From the NCBI GenBank assembly GCA_021298835.1, contig JAJTHG010000047.1:1-51764 (forward strand): a stretch of 51,764 nucleotides of DNA, in the 5' to 3' direction. The notes beneath the pieces are model-generated. The model worked only from the letters and a program-made list of their open reading frames with translations. It did no database searches and was not told the origin of the DNA. This DNA is from Gemmatimonadota bacterium (GTDB lineage Bacteria > Gemmatimonadota > Gemmatimonadetes > Gemmatimonadales > Gemmatimonadaceae). This document shows, piece by piece, positions 26,024-34,155 of this stretch. A program made the position numbers and the translations under genes. The stretch's first letter is position 1. Every line of letters begins with the position of its first letter.

Positions 26024-27184
26024 GTGCGCCCGATCGTCCGCCTTGCCCTCGTCGGCTCCGCCGTCGCCTCCGTCGCCGCCTGCGTCGAGAACACGCGCGG
26101 CACGCTCGAGGTGACCGCCGACGCCGACTCGGTGCAGGTGGTGACGGGGGTGACCGACACGGCGTTCGTGCGCACGCGGGTGCCCGGCACGCCGATCGTG
26201 GTCGTCAAGGACACGCGCGGCTTCCGCATCCCGAACGCACGCGTGACGTTCACGACCACCTCGGCGACGAACGGTATCGTCGAGGGAGGGATCGTCCGCA
26301 CCGACCAGCAGGGCCTCGCGCGGCCGGGCGCGTGGATCGCCGGCCCCGACAGCGGCACGGATACCCTGATCGCCTACGTGGTGGGGCCGCCGGGGGCGCG
26401 GGCCACGCGGGCCACGATCACGGCCCGGGTGATCGACCCCTGCCTGCGGCCGCTGTCCTACGTGCTCGGTGCGACCATTCAGGGGAGTCTCACGGGCCGG
26501 GGCTGCATCGGCACGGACACCTCGTTGGTACAGCCGTACCGCTTCACCGTGGGCGCGGCCGGCGTTTACGAGTTCACGTCGAGCTCGACGTCATATCCCT
26601 CGACGATCGAGCTGGTGCGCGAGTCGGGCTTCCCGCTGGGCATCTTCGACGGTGACGGCCAGCAAGGGGCGACGCTGCGTGCCGCGCTGGCCGCCGGCAC
26701 CTACGTCGTCCGACCCGGGGCGTTCGCACGTCCGAAGGCGACCGGTGCCTTCTCGCTGTCCTCGGGGCCGTCGGTCCTGCCGCAGGGGTGCCAACCCAAC
26801 TTCCAGGTGCTCGCCTTCCTCATGGCGGGCACGTCGCTCTCGACGTCGCTGACGACGAACGACTGCAGCTTCCAGCTGCCGATCCAGAACATCTTCGCCG
26901 GCCAGACCATCCAGGACATCTACGCGATCTACGTCCCGCCGGGGCAGCAGGCGGTCGTGCGGATGCAGTCCACGCAGCTCGACGCGATCCTGGTGCTGTA
27001 CAACGGCAACGGCGATCCGCTGTTCGGCAACGACAACGGGGGCGGGGGCACCAACGCCCTGCTGTCGTTCAACGCGACGCAACTCGGGGCGCGCTCGGGC
27101 ACGGGCGCGGTCGGATACGTGATCGCGACGTCCAAGGGCCAGCCGGGGCCCTACACGCTCTCGGTGGACGGCGTCCTGCCGTAA
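26024..27184 (+). CDS. Lipoprotein with Ig-like and PPC-type domains
   Basis: A 386-residue surface or periplasmic lipoprotein. GTG 26024 gives the signal MRPIVRLALVGSAVASVAAC, with a lipobox ending VAAC. An Ig-like beta-sandwich follows (VVVKDTRGFRIPNARVTFTT through TLIAYVV, residues ~55-130). Two repeats similar to pre-peptidase C-terminal domains come next, each opening with a Cys (CLRPLSYVLG, CQPNFQVLAF). The second closes with DAILVLYNGNG and PYTLSVDG, the classic PPC ending. There is no enzymatic domain, so an adhesion or scaffold role is a guess. Confidence 0.75.
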   Translation: MRPIVRLALVGSAVASVAACVENTRGTLEVTADADSVQVVTGVTDTAFVRTRVPGTPIVVVKDTRGFRIPNARVTFTTTSATNGIVEGGIVRTDQQGLARPGAWIAGPDSGTDTLIAYVVGPPGARATRATITARVIDPCLRPLSYVLGATIQGSLTGRGCIGTDTSLVQPYRFTVGAAGVYEFTSSSTSYPSTIELVRESGFPLGIFDGDGQQGATLRAALAAGTYVVRPGAFARPKATGAFSLSSGPSVLPQGCQPNFQVLAFLMAGTSLSTSLTTNDCSFQLPIQNIFAGQTIQDIYAIYVPPGQQAVVRMQSTQLDAILVLYNGNGDPLFGNDNGGGGTNALLSFNATQLGARSGTGAVGYVIATSKGQPGPYTLSVDGVLP

Positions 27185-27222
27185 CGCCCGGGCGTGACGC
27201 CCGGGCGTGACGCCTGGGCGGG
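27185..27222. terminator. Terminator built on a 13-bp tandem repeat
   Basis: The unit CGCCCGGGCGTGA is repeated twice perfectly and once partially. The first pair forms a perfect 9-bp hairpin (27186-27194 with 27198-27206) with a TGA loop. It lies between convergent lipoprotein and rsgA genes. Confidence 0.7.
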
Positions 27223-27223
27223 C

Positions 27224-28234
27224 TCAGCGCCCGCGCGCGGCGTCGGCCTCGAGCTCGTCGCGCAGGCGGCAGTAGCTCTCGTAGCGCTCGGCGCTGATGT
27301 CAGTGCCGATCGCCCCGCGCACCGCGCAGTCGGGTTCGGCGCGGTGCGCGCAGTCGGCGAAGCGACAGGCGAAGGCGTGCGCGCGCACCTCGGGGAAGCA
27401 GTCGCCGAGGCGCGCGGCCTCGATGCCCCACGTGCCGACCTCGCGCAGGCCGGGCGTGTCCACGACGTAGCCGCCGGCGGGGAGCGGGTGCAGGAACGCC
27501 CCGACGGTGGTGTGGCGGCCCTTGTTGACTGCCAGCGAGACGTCGCCGGTGCGCAGCCGGAGCCCGGGATACAGCGCGTTGAGCAGGGAGCTCTTGCCGA
27601 CGCCGCTCGGGCCGGTGACCACGCTCGTGCGGCCGTCGAGAGCCTCGCGCAGCGCCTCGAGCCCCACCGGGCGCGCGCCGGCCGGTCCCCGGGGCACCGC
27701 GGTGACGTGCAGCGGGTACCCGAGCCGCTCGTACTCGGCGAAGCGGACCGAGACCGCGGCGGTCCCGCCGGCGGCGAGGTCCGCCTTGTTGACCACCACG
27801 CGGGCGCGCAGGTCGTTCGCCTCGGTGATCACGAGGAACCGGTCGAGCATGCGCACGTGCGGTTCGGGGTTGGCGGCGGCGAAGACGACGACGACCTGAT
27901 CGACGTTGGCCGCGAGGATCCGCTCCCCGTGGCGGCCGCCGGGCTCGCGGCGCGCCAGTTGCGAGACGCGCGGGAGGATCTCGCCGATGGACCACGCCGC
28001 TTCGCGCGCATCGCGCTCGAGGCGCACCCGGTCGCCGACGGTGAGCTTCCGCCACTCGGCGTCCTTCGCGATGCGCACGTCGGTGCCGCGCTGCGTGCCC
28101 TTGCGGGCGTCCGCCCCCTTCTTGAGCCGCCCGCGCAGCGACACGTCGTGCACCTCCCCCCGCTCGGTGCGCACCCGCCAGACGCCGCCGGTGCCCTCGA
28201 GGACGGTCGCCAGTTCGCCGGCGGGCGCGCTCAC
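27224..28234 (-). CDS. rsgA: Ribosome small-subunit GTPase RsgA
   Basis: A circularly permuted GTPase of 336 residues that checks late 30S maturation. The N-terminal OB-fold (~20-90) is followed by the permuted G domain: VVNKAD (G4) precedes GPSGVGKSSLLN (G1) and DTPGLRE (G3). The C-terminal zinc finger is CFPEVRAHAFACRFADCAH with a further Cys after it. GTG 28234 overlaps the upstream stop by four bases (GTGA). It is the last gene of a three-gene operon headed by proline dehydrogenase. Confidence 0.93.
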   Translation of the reverse strand: MSAPAGELATVLEGTGGVWRVRTERGEVHDVSLRGRLKKGADARKGTQRGTDVRIAKDAEWRKLTVGDRVRLERDAREAAWSIGEILPRVSQLARREPGGRHGERILAANVDQVVVVFAAANPEPHVRMLDRFLVITEANDLRARVVVNKADLAAGGTAAVSVRFAEYERLGYPLHVTAVPRGPAGARPVGLEALREALDGRTSVVTGPSGVGKSSLLNALYPGLRLRTGDVSLAVNKGRHTTVGAFLHPLPAGGYVVDTPGLREVGTWGIEAARLGDCFPEVRAHAFACRFADCAHRAEPDCAVRGAIGTDISAERYESYCRLRDELEADAARGR

Positions 28235-28626
28235 GCGTCCTCGTCGCGCATGACGTCCCACCAGCGGCGCTCGGGCGTCGCCGAGCGCCGTTCCTCGGCG
28301 AGGCAACCTTCGAGCTCGTCGCGCACCTCGCCCAGCGTGCAGGCGCCGAGGGTGGCGAGCGCCTCGGCCTCGCTCGCCCCCCACGCGAGGGGGCCCGTCT
28401 CGACGTGGCCCTCGACGCCCGGCTCGCCCATGCGGCGCCAGCGGAGGAAGCAGAGCCACGCCGCCCACGGGCGCGCGGGGTCGCCGGTCGGCTCCGCCAG
28501 CAGCGCGACGCTGTACGCCATGCCGTCGCTCCCCTCGAACGCCGCGGGGCGACCGTGCACCTCGGCGTATCCGCCGATGGTGTTCGCGTCGCCCCGCGCG
28601 TGGTCGGCCGGGAGGAACTGCGCCAT
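28231..28626 (-). CDS. Unknown 131-aa protein between proline dehydrogenase and RsgA
   Basis: No family recognised. A soluble, acidic protein with several Trp residues (RPWAAWLCFLRWRRMGEPG in the middle, ERRWWDVMRDEDA at the end). It begins 3 nt after the proline dehydrogenase stop and overlaps rsgA by four bases, so it is certainly in one operon. Tight coupling on both sides supports that it is a real gene. Its function cannot be inferred. Confidence 0.7.
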   Translation of the reverse strand: MAQFLPADHARGDANTIGGYAEVHGRPAAFEGSDGMAYSVALLAEPTGDPARPWAAWLCFLRWRRMGEPGVEGHVETGPLAWGASEAEALATLGACTLGEVRDELEGCLAEERRSATPERRWWDVMRDEDA

Positions 28627-28629
28627 GCG

Positions 28630-29556
28630 CTACGCGAACATCTCCTTCAGGACGTTGCCGGTGATGAACGCCACGTTGGCCGGCCGCTCGGCGAGACGCC
28701 GCATCAGGTACGGGTACCATTGCGTGCCGTACGGGACATAGACGCGCATGCGATAGCCCTCCTTCACGAGCGACTCCTGCAGGTCGCGCCGGACGCCGTA
28801 GAGCATCTGGAACTCGAAGCGGTCCTTGGCGATCCCCTGCTGCCCGGCGAACTGCTTCGCGATGCCGATGATCCGCTCGTCGTGCGTGGCGAGCCCGGGG
28901 TACCGGCCGTGCTGCATGAGCTGCTTCATCGCCGCGACGTAGGTGTCGTCCACGTCGCCCTTCTCCGGGAACGCCACCGTGGCCGGCTCCTGGTAGGCGC
29001 CCTTGCAGATGCGCACCCGCGCGTTGATCCGGTTGGCGAAGGCGACGTCGTCCAGCGTGCGGCGCAGGTAGCTCTGCAGCACGATGCCCACGTTGGCCTC
29101 GAAGCCGGGGTAGAGCTTCGTCTCGAACAGGCGCAGCGTGCGCTCGGTGTAGTCGCTCGACTCCATGTCGAGGCGCACGAAGTTGCCGTAGGCCTTCGCC
29201 CGCTCGAGGATCTCCCGGACGATCGCGACGCAGAGGTCGTCGGAGAGGTCCATCCCCATCGCCGTGAGCTTGAGACTCACGTTGGCGTCGAGCGAACGGG
29301 CGTGGATCTCGTCGAGCAGGCGCAGATATTCGGCCTGCGCGGCACGCGCCTCCGCCTCGTTCGTCGTGGACTCGCCGAGGAGGTCGAGCGAGGCCGTGAT
29401 GCCCCGGGCGTTGAGGTCCTTCACCGCAGCCATGGCGGTCTCGATCGTCTCGCCGGCGACGAAGCGGCTCGCGAACGACTTCGCGAGCCCGTTCGAACGG
29501 ACGAACCGGAAGATCTGCGGCTGCTGCGAGAGGTACAGGAAGGTGCTGCGAAGCAT
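28630..29556 (-). CDS. Proline dehydrogenase (monofunctional)
   Basis: A FAD enzyme oxidising proline to pyrroline-5-carboxylate, 308 residues, the size of monofunctional PRODH (PutB/PRODH type). LDLLGES, NVSLKLTAMGMDLS, FVRLDMESSDYTERTL, RICKGAYQEP, ATHDERII, FEFQMLYGVR and VYVPYGTQWYPYLMRRLAERP follow in the canonical order around the TIM barrel, and RRLAERP binds proline. The pyrroline-5-carboxylate dehydrogenase partner is not nearby. TACATT on the minus strand (29627-29622) is a possible -10. First gene of the operon with rsgA. Confidence 0.93.
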   Translation of the reverse strand: MLRSTFLYLSQQPQIFRFVRSNGLAKSFASRFVAGETIETAMAAVKDLNARGITASLDLLGESTTNEAEARAAQAEYLRLLDEIHARSLDANVSLKLTAMGMDLSDDLCVAIVREILERAKAYGNFVRLDMESSDYTERTLRLFETKLYPGFEANVGIVLQSYLRRTLDDVAFANRINARVRICKGAYQEPATVAFPEKGDVDDTYVAAMKQLMQHGRYPGLATHDERIIGIAKQFAGQQGIAKDRFEFQMLYGVRRDLQESLVKEGYRMRVYVPYGTQWYPYLMRRLAERPANVAFITGNVLKEMFA

Positions 29557-29762
29557 GTACGGCGACGGGGCGGGGAGGCCGGCGCACCGGGCGGTGCCAC
29601 GCCGAACTCGGGAACCCGGGGAATGTAGCCGCCAGTCCCGCCGGGAGTCTGTACCGGCGGGCCGCGGGCCGGCCCGCGAGGCCCGTGTCGGAGAGGCCGC
29701 GGTTCCTCGCTCCGGCGGTCCCCTTGGCGGCGGCACTGCGAAACCGCACCTTTCGGGGGTTG

Positions 29763-30284
29763 ATGGCCGACACTCCGAAGCCCCACGTGCCGAACAGCCG
29801 GCCCACTCCTGCGCGCCCCACCCAGGGCGGGAGTTCCCCGGTGCCCCCCGGCGGCCTCAGTTGGCTTCCCCCGGAGCGGATCGGCCCGCCCATGCCCCGG
29901 ATCGGGAGCACCCGCAGGCGCGGGTTCCGCGTGCCCGCGTGGGCCGCCGTGGTGGCCTCGGTCGCGTGCCTCGCGGTGATCGGCTGGAACATCCGTCGCA
30001 TGTACGTGGACGACACGGTCACCCCCGACCGCGTCCGGGTCGGCACCGAGATCGGCGTGGAACTCGCCCAGCGTCAGATCCTGAAGTTCCGGTCGCGGAC
30101 GGGGCGCTGGCCGTCATCGCTCGCCGAGGTGGACATGGACGGCTGGGCGTTGACCTATCGGGCCGACGACGCGAGGTTCGACGTGTCCGGCAGTGACGGT
30201 GCCGGCGGGATCATCCGCCGGTCCGGGACGCTCGAGGACGTACCGCCCCCGCCGAACGGCCCCCCGGCCGCCCCGCCCCCCTGA
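29763..30284 (+). CDS. Membrane-anchored pilin-like protein, function unknown
   Basis: A 173-residue protein: a Pro-rich cytoplasmic N-terminus (~60 residues), one membrane segment (AWAAVVASVACLAVIGWNI), then a short soluble domain with RQILKFRSRTGRWPSSLAEVD, which resembles the N-terminal helix and loop of major pseudopilins. It ends in a Pro-rich tail. The stop codon overlaps the next start (TGATG), and that next gene is a true prepilin, so the two likely act together in a type IV pilus or secretion-like structure. Confidence 0.6.
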   Translation: MADTPKPHVPNSRPTPARPTQGGSSPVPPGGLSWLPPERIGPPMPRIGSTRRRGFRVPAWAAVVASVACLAVIGWNIRRMYVDDTVTPDRVRVGTEIGVELAQRQILKFRSRTGRWPSSLAEVDMDGWALTYRADDARFDVSGSDGAGGIIRRSGTLEDVPPPPNGPPAAPPP

Positions 30285-30868
30285 TGCCCCGCCCCCTGCG
30301 CCGCCCCGGCTACACGCTGATCGAGATGATCTTCGTGTGCGCGATCATCGGCATCCTCGCCGGGTTCGCGATCCCGAGGTACCTCGACGCCCGGCGCTCG
30401 GCCGAGATCCAGGTGCTTGCGGCGCTCGTGCAGCGGACCCGTATCGCCGTCCTCGACTACGAGTCGGACAACGGGGGCCAATCGGGGAATATCGACGGCG
30501 ACGGCGACGGAGCGGTGCCTCCGCAGCTGGCCGCGTTCCTCGGCAGCGAGGCCTTCACGAGGGCGCCGGGCGGGATCCGTATCTCGTACACGATGGTGGA
30601 CGGGGGGCCGATCGGGACGCCTGGACGCATGGTCCCGACGCTCGTCTTTCGCACGAACGGCACCCGGGAGAGCGACGCGATGCTCCAGCAGTTCATCCGC
30701 GAGTACGGCGGCACCGTGGGCGGCTCGGCGAAGAGCGCCGTCGTGGTGCCTCTGGGGCTCGACGGCTCGGGTGGCACGGGCGGCGGCGGCGGCTCCCAAG
30801 GCGGTGGGGGCGGCGGCGGGGGCGGACCCGCCGTCACGTTCACCAAGGGCGACTCGGCCGGCCCCTGA
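30284..30868 (+). CDS. Type IV prepilin-like protein with Gly-rich tail
   Basis: A 194-residue prepilin. The class III leader ends in G|YTLIEMIFVCAIIGIL, the N-methylation motif with Glu at position 5, recognised by prepilin peptidase. The helix is followed by AIPRYLDARRSAEIQ, typical of pseudopilins. An acidic DGDGDGA segment could bind calcium as in major pseudopilins. The C-terminal ~35 residues are an almost pure Gly stretch, likely disordered. There are no other pilus genes nearby. It overlaps the upstream gene. Confidence 0.8.
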   Translation: MPRPLRRPGYTLIEMIFVCAIIGILAGFAIPRYLDARRSAEIQVLAALVQRTRIAVLDYESDNGGQSGNIDGDGDGAVPPQLAAFLGSEAFTRAPGGIRISYTMVDGGPIGTPGRMVPTLVFRTNGTRESDAMLQQFIREYGGTVGGSAKSAVVVPLGLDGSGGTGGGGGSQGGGGGGGGGPAVTFTKGDSAGP

Positions 30869-30889
30869 GCGGGACCGCGGGGCGACGCG

Positions 30890-32023
30890 TCAGAACGCCT
30901 CACCGACCGTGATGTACCAGCCGCGGCTCCCCTGCTCGCCGCGCGCCCAGTCCACGCGCAGCCCGAGTCCGCTCTGCGGATTGACGATGAAGCGCACGCC
31001 GGCCCCCGCGGCGCGGCGGAAGCGCACGTCGCGCAGCGCGTCGAGGTCGGTCCCGACGCCGCCCGCCGCCGCGAACACGGTCACGCCGAAGACCTCCGCC
31101 CACGGCCCGAGCCGCACCTCGGCCTGGCCGATGCCCAGCGACCGGTCGCGGAAGCGGCCGGCGAAGTAGCCGCGGAGCAGGTTGGGTCCGCCGAGCTGGG
31201 GGAGCCGATCGAACGGCAACGCCCCCATGACGTGGTCCACGCGGCCCTGCGCTGCCACGACCACGCGGCGGTGCAGCGTGGCGTACTGCCGCAGGTCGAG
31301 CGTGACGCGCGTCGCATCGAACGTGGAGCCGAGCGCCCCGTCGGTGTGCGCGAGCGTCAGCGCGCGCATCGCACCGCGGCGCGCGGCGAAGATGCGGTCG
31401 CGCGTGTCGTGGATCGCCTGCACCGAGACCGTCACCAGCGACCAGCCGTCGCGCTCGCGGTAACCGGCGATCCGGCCCGCCGGGTCCACGCCGGTGATCG
31501 TGGTGCGGTCCCCCGCGACGCGCACGCCCAGATAGAGCGCGGGGACCACCGCGCGCTGCACCCCGACCGAGCCGGCGAAGGTCGTCGGCGTGTAGCGCTC
31601 GCCGGACGTCGGCGTGTCGAGTCCGAGGCCGAAGAACCGGTTGGGGAAGCGGATGGCCGCGGCCTCCGACTCGACGCGCACGCGGTTGTCGCGCGTCCAG
31701 ACGTCCGCCGTGCCGCCGAGCGTGAACTGGCCGCGCTGCGTGACGAGCACGTTGGCGGCGTACGCATCGGGGCGCTGGAAGGGTCGCCGCTCGCGCGTGA
31801 CCGCGAAGGCCCCGAGGCCGATCGCGATCCCGGTCTCCGGGGTGTAGGTGATCGCGGGCGCGTAGAGCGGTTCGCCAAGGCGCGAGTCCGCCGTGTCGGG
31901 GCGCGCGACGGCGCGCGCGGTCGTCGCGGCCGGAACGGGGTCGGGCGGCGGCGCCTGCGCGGGCACGGCGGCCGCGATGCCGGCGAGCGCCGCCGCCGCG
32001 AGCGCCAGCGGGCGGGCGATCAC
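30890..32023 (-). CDS. BamA/Omp85-like outer-membrane beta-barrel protein
   Basis: A 377-residue surface-antigen (D15-type) barrel. A signal peptide begins at GTG 32023 (ends AAAVPAQA). There are no POTRA domains. The barrel contains GGPNLLRGYFAGRFRD, the Omp85 loop-6-like RGY/RGF motif, and ends in the aromatic-terminal strand GWYITVGEAF, a Bam recognition signal. The GTG overlaps the fadJ-like stop (GTGA), so the barrel sits at the end of a beta-oxidation operon. A role in fatty-acid or lipid uptake would be consistent but is not shown. Confidence 0.82.
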   Translation of the reverse strand: MIARPLALAAAALAGIAAAVPAQAPPPDPVPAATTARAVARPDTADSRLGEPLYAPAITYTPETGIAIGLGAFAVTRERRPFQRPDAYAANVLVTQRGQFTLGGTADVWTRDNRVRVESEAAAIRFPNRFFGLGLDTPTSGERYTPTTFAGSVGVQRAVVPALYLGVRVAGDRTTITGVDPAGRIAGYRERDGWSLVTVSVQAIHDTRDRIFAARRGAMRALTLAHTDGALGSTFDATRVTLDLRQYATLHRRVVVAAQGRVDHVMGALPFDRLPQLGGPNLLRGYFAGRFRDRSLGIGQAEVRLGPWAEVFGVTVFAAAGGVGTDLDALRDVRFRRAAGAGVRFIVNPQSGLGLRVDWARGEQGSRGWYITVGEAF

Positions 32024-34155
32024 GCCGGATGGAAGCGCCCGCCACGCCGGGCGAGCTGCACGAGCGACTCGGCCGGCGCGAAGCGGCCGGGGAAGCGCGC
32101 CTCGAGTTCCTCGACGACGCGGGCGACGCCCAGCGCATCGGCGTGGCGGAACGGCCCGCCGCGGAACGGCGGGAATCCGATCCCGAAGACCGCACCGATG
32201 TCGCCGTCGCGCGGCGAGGCGATGATCCCCTCCTCGAGGCACCGCGCCGCCTCGTTGACCATCGCCAGGGTGCAGCGCTGCACGATCTCCGCCGCCGGCA
32301 CGTCGCCGCGCGGGCGGCCCGTGGGGAGCAGGTCGTACACGGACGCGTCCACGCCCTGCTTCCGCCCCTTGGCGTCGTAGGCGTAGAAGCCCGACCGGCC
32401 CTTCCGCCCGAGCCGGCCGGCGCGCACGACCGCCTGCAGCGCCTGCGAGGGTTCCATCCGCGCACCGAACGCCTCGCGCACGATCGCCCCCGACTTGCCG
32501 GCGATGTCGAGGCCGACTTCGTCGAGCAGGGTCATCGGCCCGACAGGGAAGCCGAAGGCCACCAGCGCGCGGTCGATCGCGTCGATGGTGGCCCCCTCGT
32601 CGAGCAGGCGACCGGCCTCGTTGATGTAGGGGGCGAGGATCCGGTTGACATAGAAGCCCGGTCCGTCGCGGACGACGACGATCGTCTTGCCGAGCCGGCG
32701 GCCGTACGCGACCGCGGTCGTGACGGCGTCGGGGGCCGTGCCGGGCGTCACGATCACCTCGAGGAGCGGCATCTTCTCGACCGGCGAGAAGAAGTGCAGC
32801 CCGAGCACGCGCTCGGGGCGCGCGGCGGCGCGGGCGATCGCGGCGATCGGGATCGTGCTGGTGTTGCTCGCGAAGACGCCGTGCGGGGGCAGCAGCGGCT
32901 CGACGTCGCGCAGCACCTCGTGCTTGACGCGCAGGTCCTCGAAGACGGCCTCGACGACCAGCGGCACGCCGGCGATCCCGTCGTGGGAGACGGTGCCGTG
33001 CACCAGCGCGAGCTGGTCGGCGAACTGCCGACGGGTGATGGCCTTGCGGTCGAGCCGCTGGCGCAGGATGTCGCGCACGCCGCGGAGGCCCGCGAGTACG
33101 CGCTCGTGCGCGGCGTCCTTGAGCGCGACGCCGATCCCCTGCTGGGCCGTGACCGCGGCGATGCCGGCCCCCATGAAGCCCGCGCCGAGCACGGCGATGC
33201 GGGGCACCGGATGCGGGGCCGGCGCCGTACCGGGGACGCCGGGATCCTTCTTCATCGCCGTGGTGGCGAAGAACAGGTACGAGAGCTCGCGCGCGACCGG
33301 CGTCTGCGTGAGCTCGCCGAAGCGCCGGGCTTCCTCCGCGAAGCCGCGCTCGCGCGACGCGTACCCGGCGGCGACGGCGTCGAGGATCGCGAGCGGCGCA
33401 GGGTAGTTGCCCCGCGTCTTCGCCAGCACCTGCTCGCGCGCCTTCCGGAAGACCACGGCCCGGCCGAGGGAGTTGCCCTCGAGCAGGGCCGCCTGCGCCC
33501 CGCGGCCGCCCTGCGGTGCCGGGATCGCGCGGGTGCCCGCGGCCAGCTCGCGGGCGCGAGCGAGCGCCACCTGGCGCAGGATCGCCGGGTGCACCACCTC
33601 GTGCACGAGCCCGATCGCGCGGGCCTTCCGCGCCTTGACCGCCTTGCCGGCGAGCATCATGTCGAGGGCGGTGGCGAGCCCGACGAGCCGCGGCATCCGC
33701 TGCGTGCCTCCGCCACCGGGCAGGATGCCCAGCTGCACCTCCGGCAGCCCGAGCGTGGTCTTCGGATGGTCGGTGGCGATGCGGTAGGCGCAGGCCATCG
33801 CGAGCTCGAGCCCCCCACCGAGGCACGCGCCGTGGATCGCCGCGACGACCGGCGCCCGCGACCGCTCGACCCGGTCGAGCAGCGCGTGCCCCTCGCGCGA
33901 CAGTCGCTCGGCCTCCGTCGCGCTGCCGATGCGGCCGAGCTCCTCGGCGTCGGCGCCGGCGATGAAGGAGTCCGGCTTGCCGCTGACGAAGACGATCGCG
34001 CGCACCGTCGCGTCGGCCTGCAGCCGTGCGAGCATCGGGGGGAACGCGTCGCGGACCGCCGCGGTGAAGATGTTCACCGGGCTGCCCGGCAGGTCGAACG
34101 TCACCACGGCGATGCCGTCGGCCATGTCCACGCGGAAGATCGCGTCGCCGGTCAT
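32020..34155 (-). CDS. fadJ: Fused enoyl-CoA hydratase / 3-hydroxyacyl-CoA dehydrogenase (FadJ-like)
   Basis: A bifunctional beta-oxidation enzyme of 711 residues. Residues ~5-200 are the crotonase domain (IHGACLGGGLELAMACAYRIA and LPEVQLGILPGGGGTQR with the catalytic Glu positions). Residues ~315-500 are the NAD-binding part (VLGAGFMGAGIA, FASNTSTIPI, GLHFFSPVEKMPLLEV). A C-terminal HCDH domain follows (GFPVGPMTLLDEVGLDIA, FGIGFPPFRGGPFR). The ATG overlaps the thiolase stop by four bases. It forms, with the thiolase, the trifunctional FadIJ-type pair. Confidence 0.93.
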   Translation of the reverse strand: MTGDAIFRVDMADGIAVVTFDLPGSPVNIFTAAVRDAFPPMLARLQADATVRAIVFVSGKPDSFIAGADAEELGRIGSATEAERLSREGHALLDRVERSRAPVVAAIHGACLGGGLELAMACAYRIATDHPKTTLGLPEVQLGILPGGGGTQRMPRLVGLATALDMMLAGKAVKARKARAIGLVHEVVHPAILRQVALARARELAAGTRAIPAPQGGRGAQAALLEGNSLGRAVVFRKAREQVLAKTRGNYPAPLAILDAVAAGYASRERGFAEEARRFGELTQTPVARELSYLFFATTAMKKDPGVPGTAPAPHPVPRIAVLGAGFMGAGIAAVTAQQGIGVALKDAAHERVLAGLRGVRDILRQRLDRKAITRRQFADQLALVHGTVSHDGIAGVPLVVEAVFEDLRVKHEVLRDVEPLLPPHGVFASNTSTIPIAAIARAAARPERVLGLHFFSPVEKMPLLEVIVTPGTAPDAVTTAVAYGRRLGKTIVVVRDGPGFYVNRILAPYINEAGRLLDEGATIDAIDRALVAFGFPVGPMTLLDEVGLDIAGKSGAIVREAFGARMEPSQALQAVVRAGRLGRKGRSGFYAYDAKGRKQGVDASVYDLLPTGRPRGDVPAAEIVQRCTLAMVNEAARCLEEGIIASPRDGDIGAVFGIGFPPFRGGPFRHADALGVARVVEELEARFPGRFAPAESLVQLARRGGRFHPA

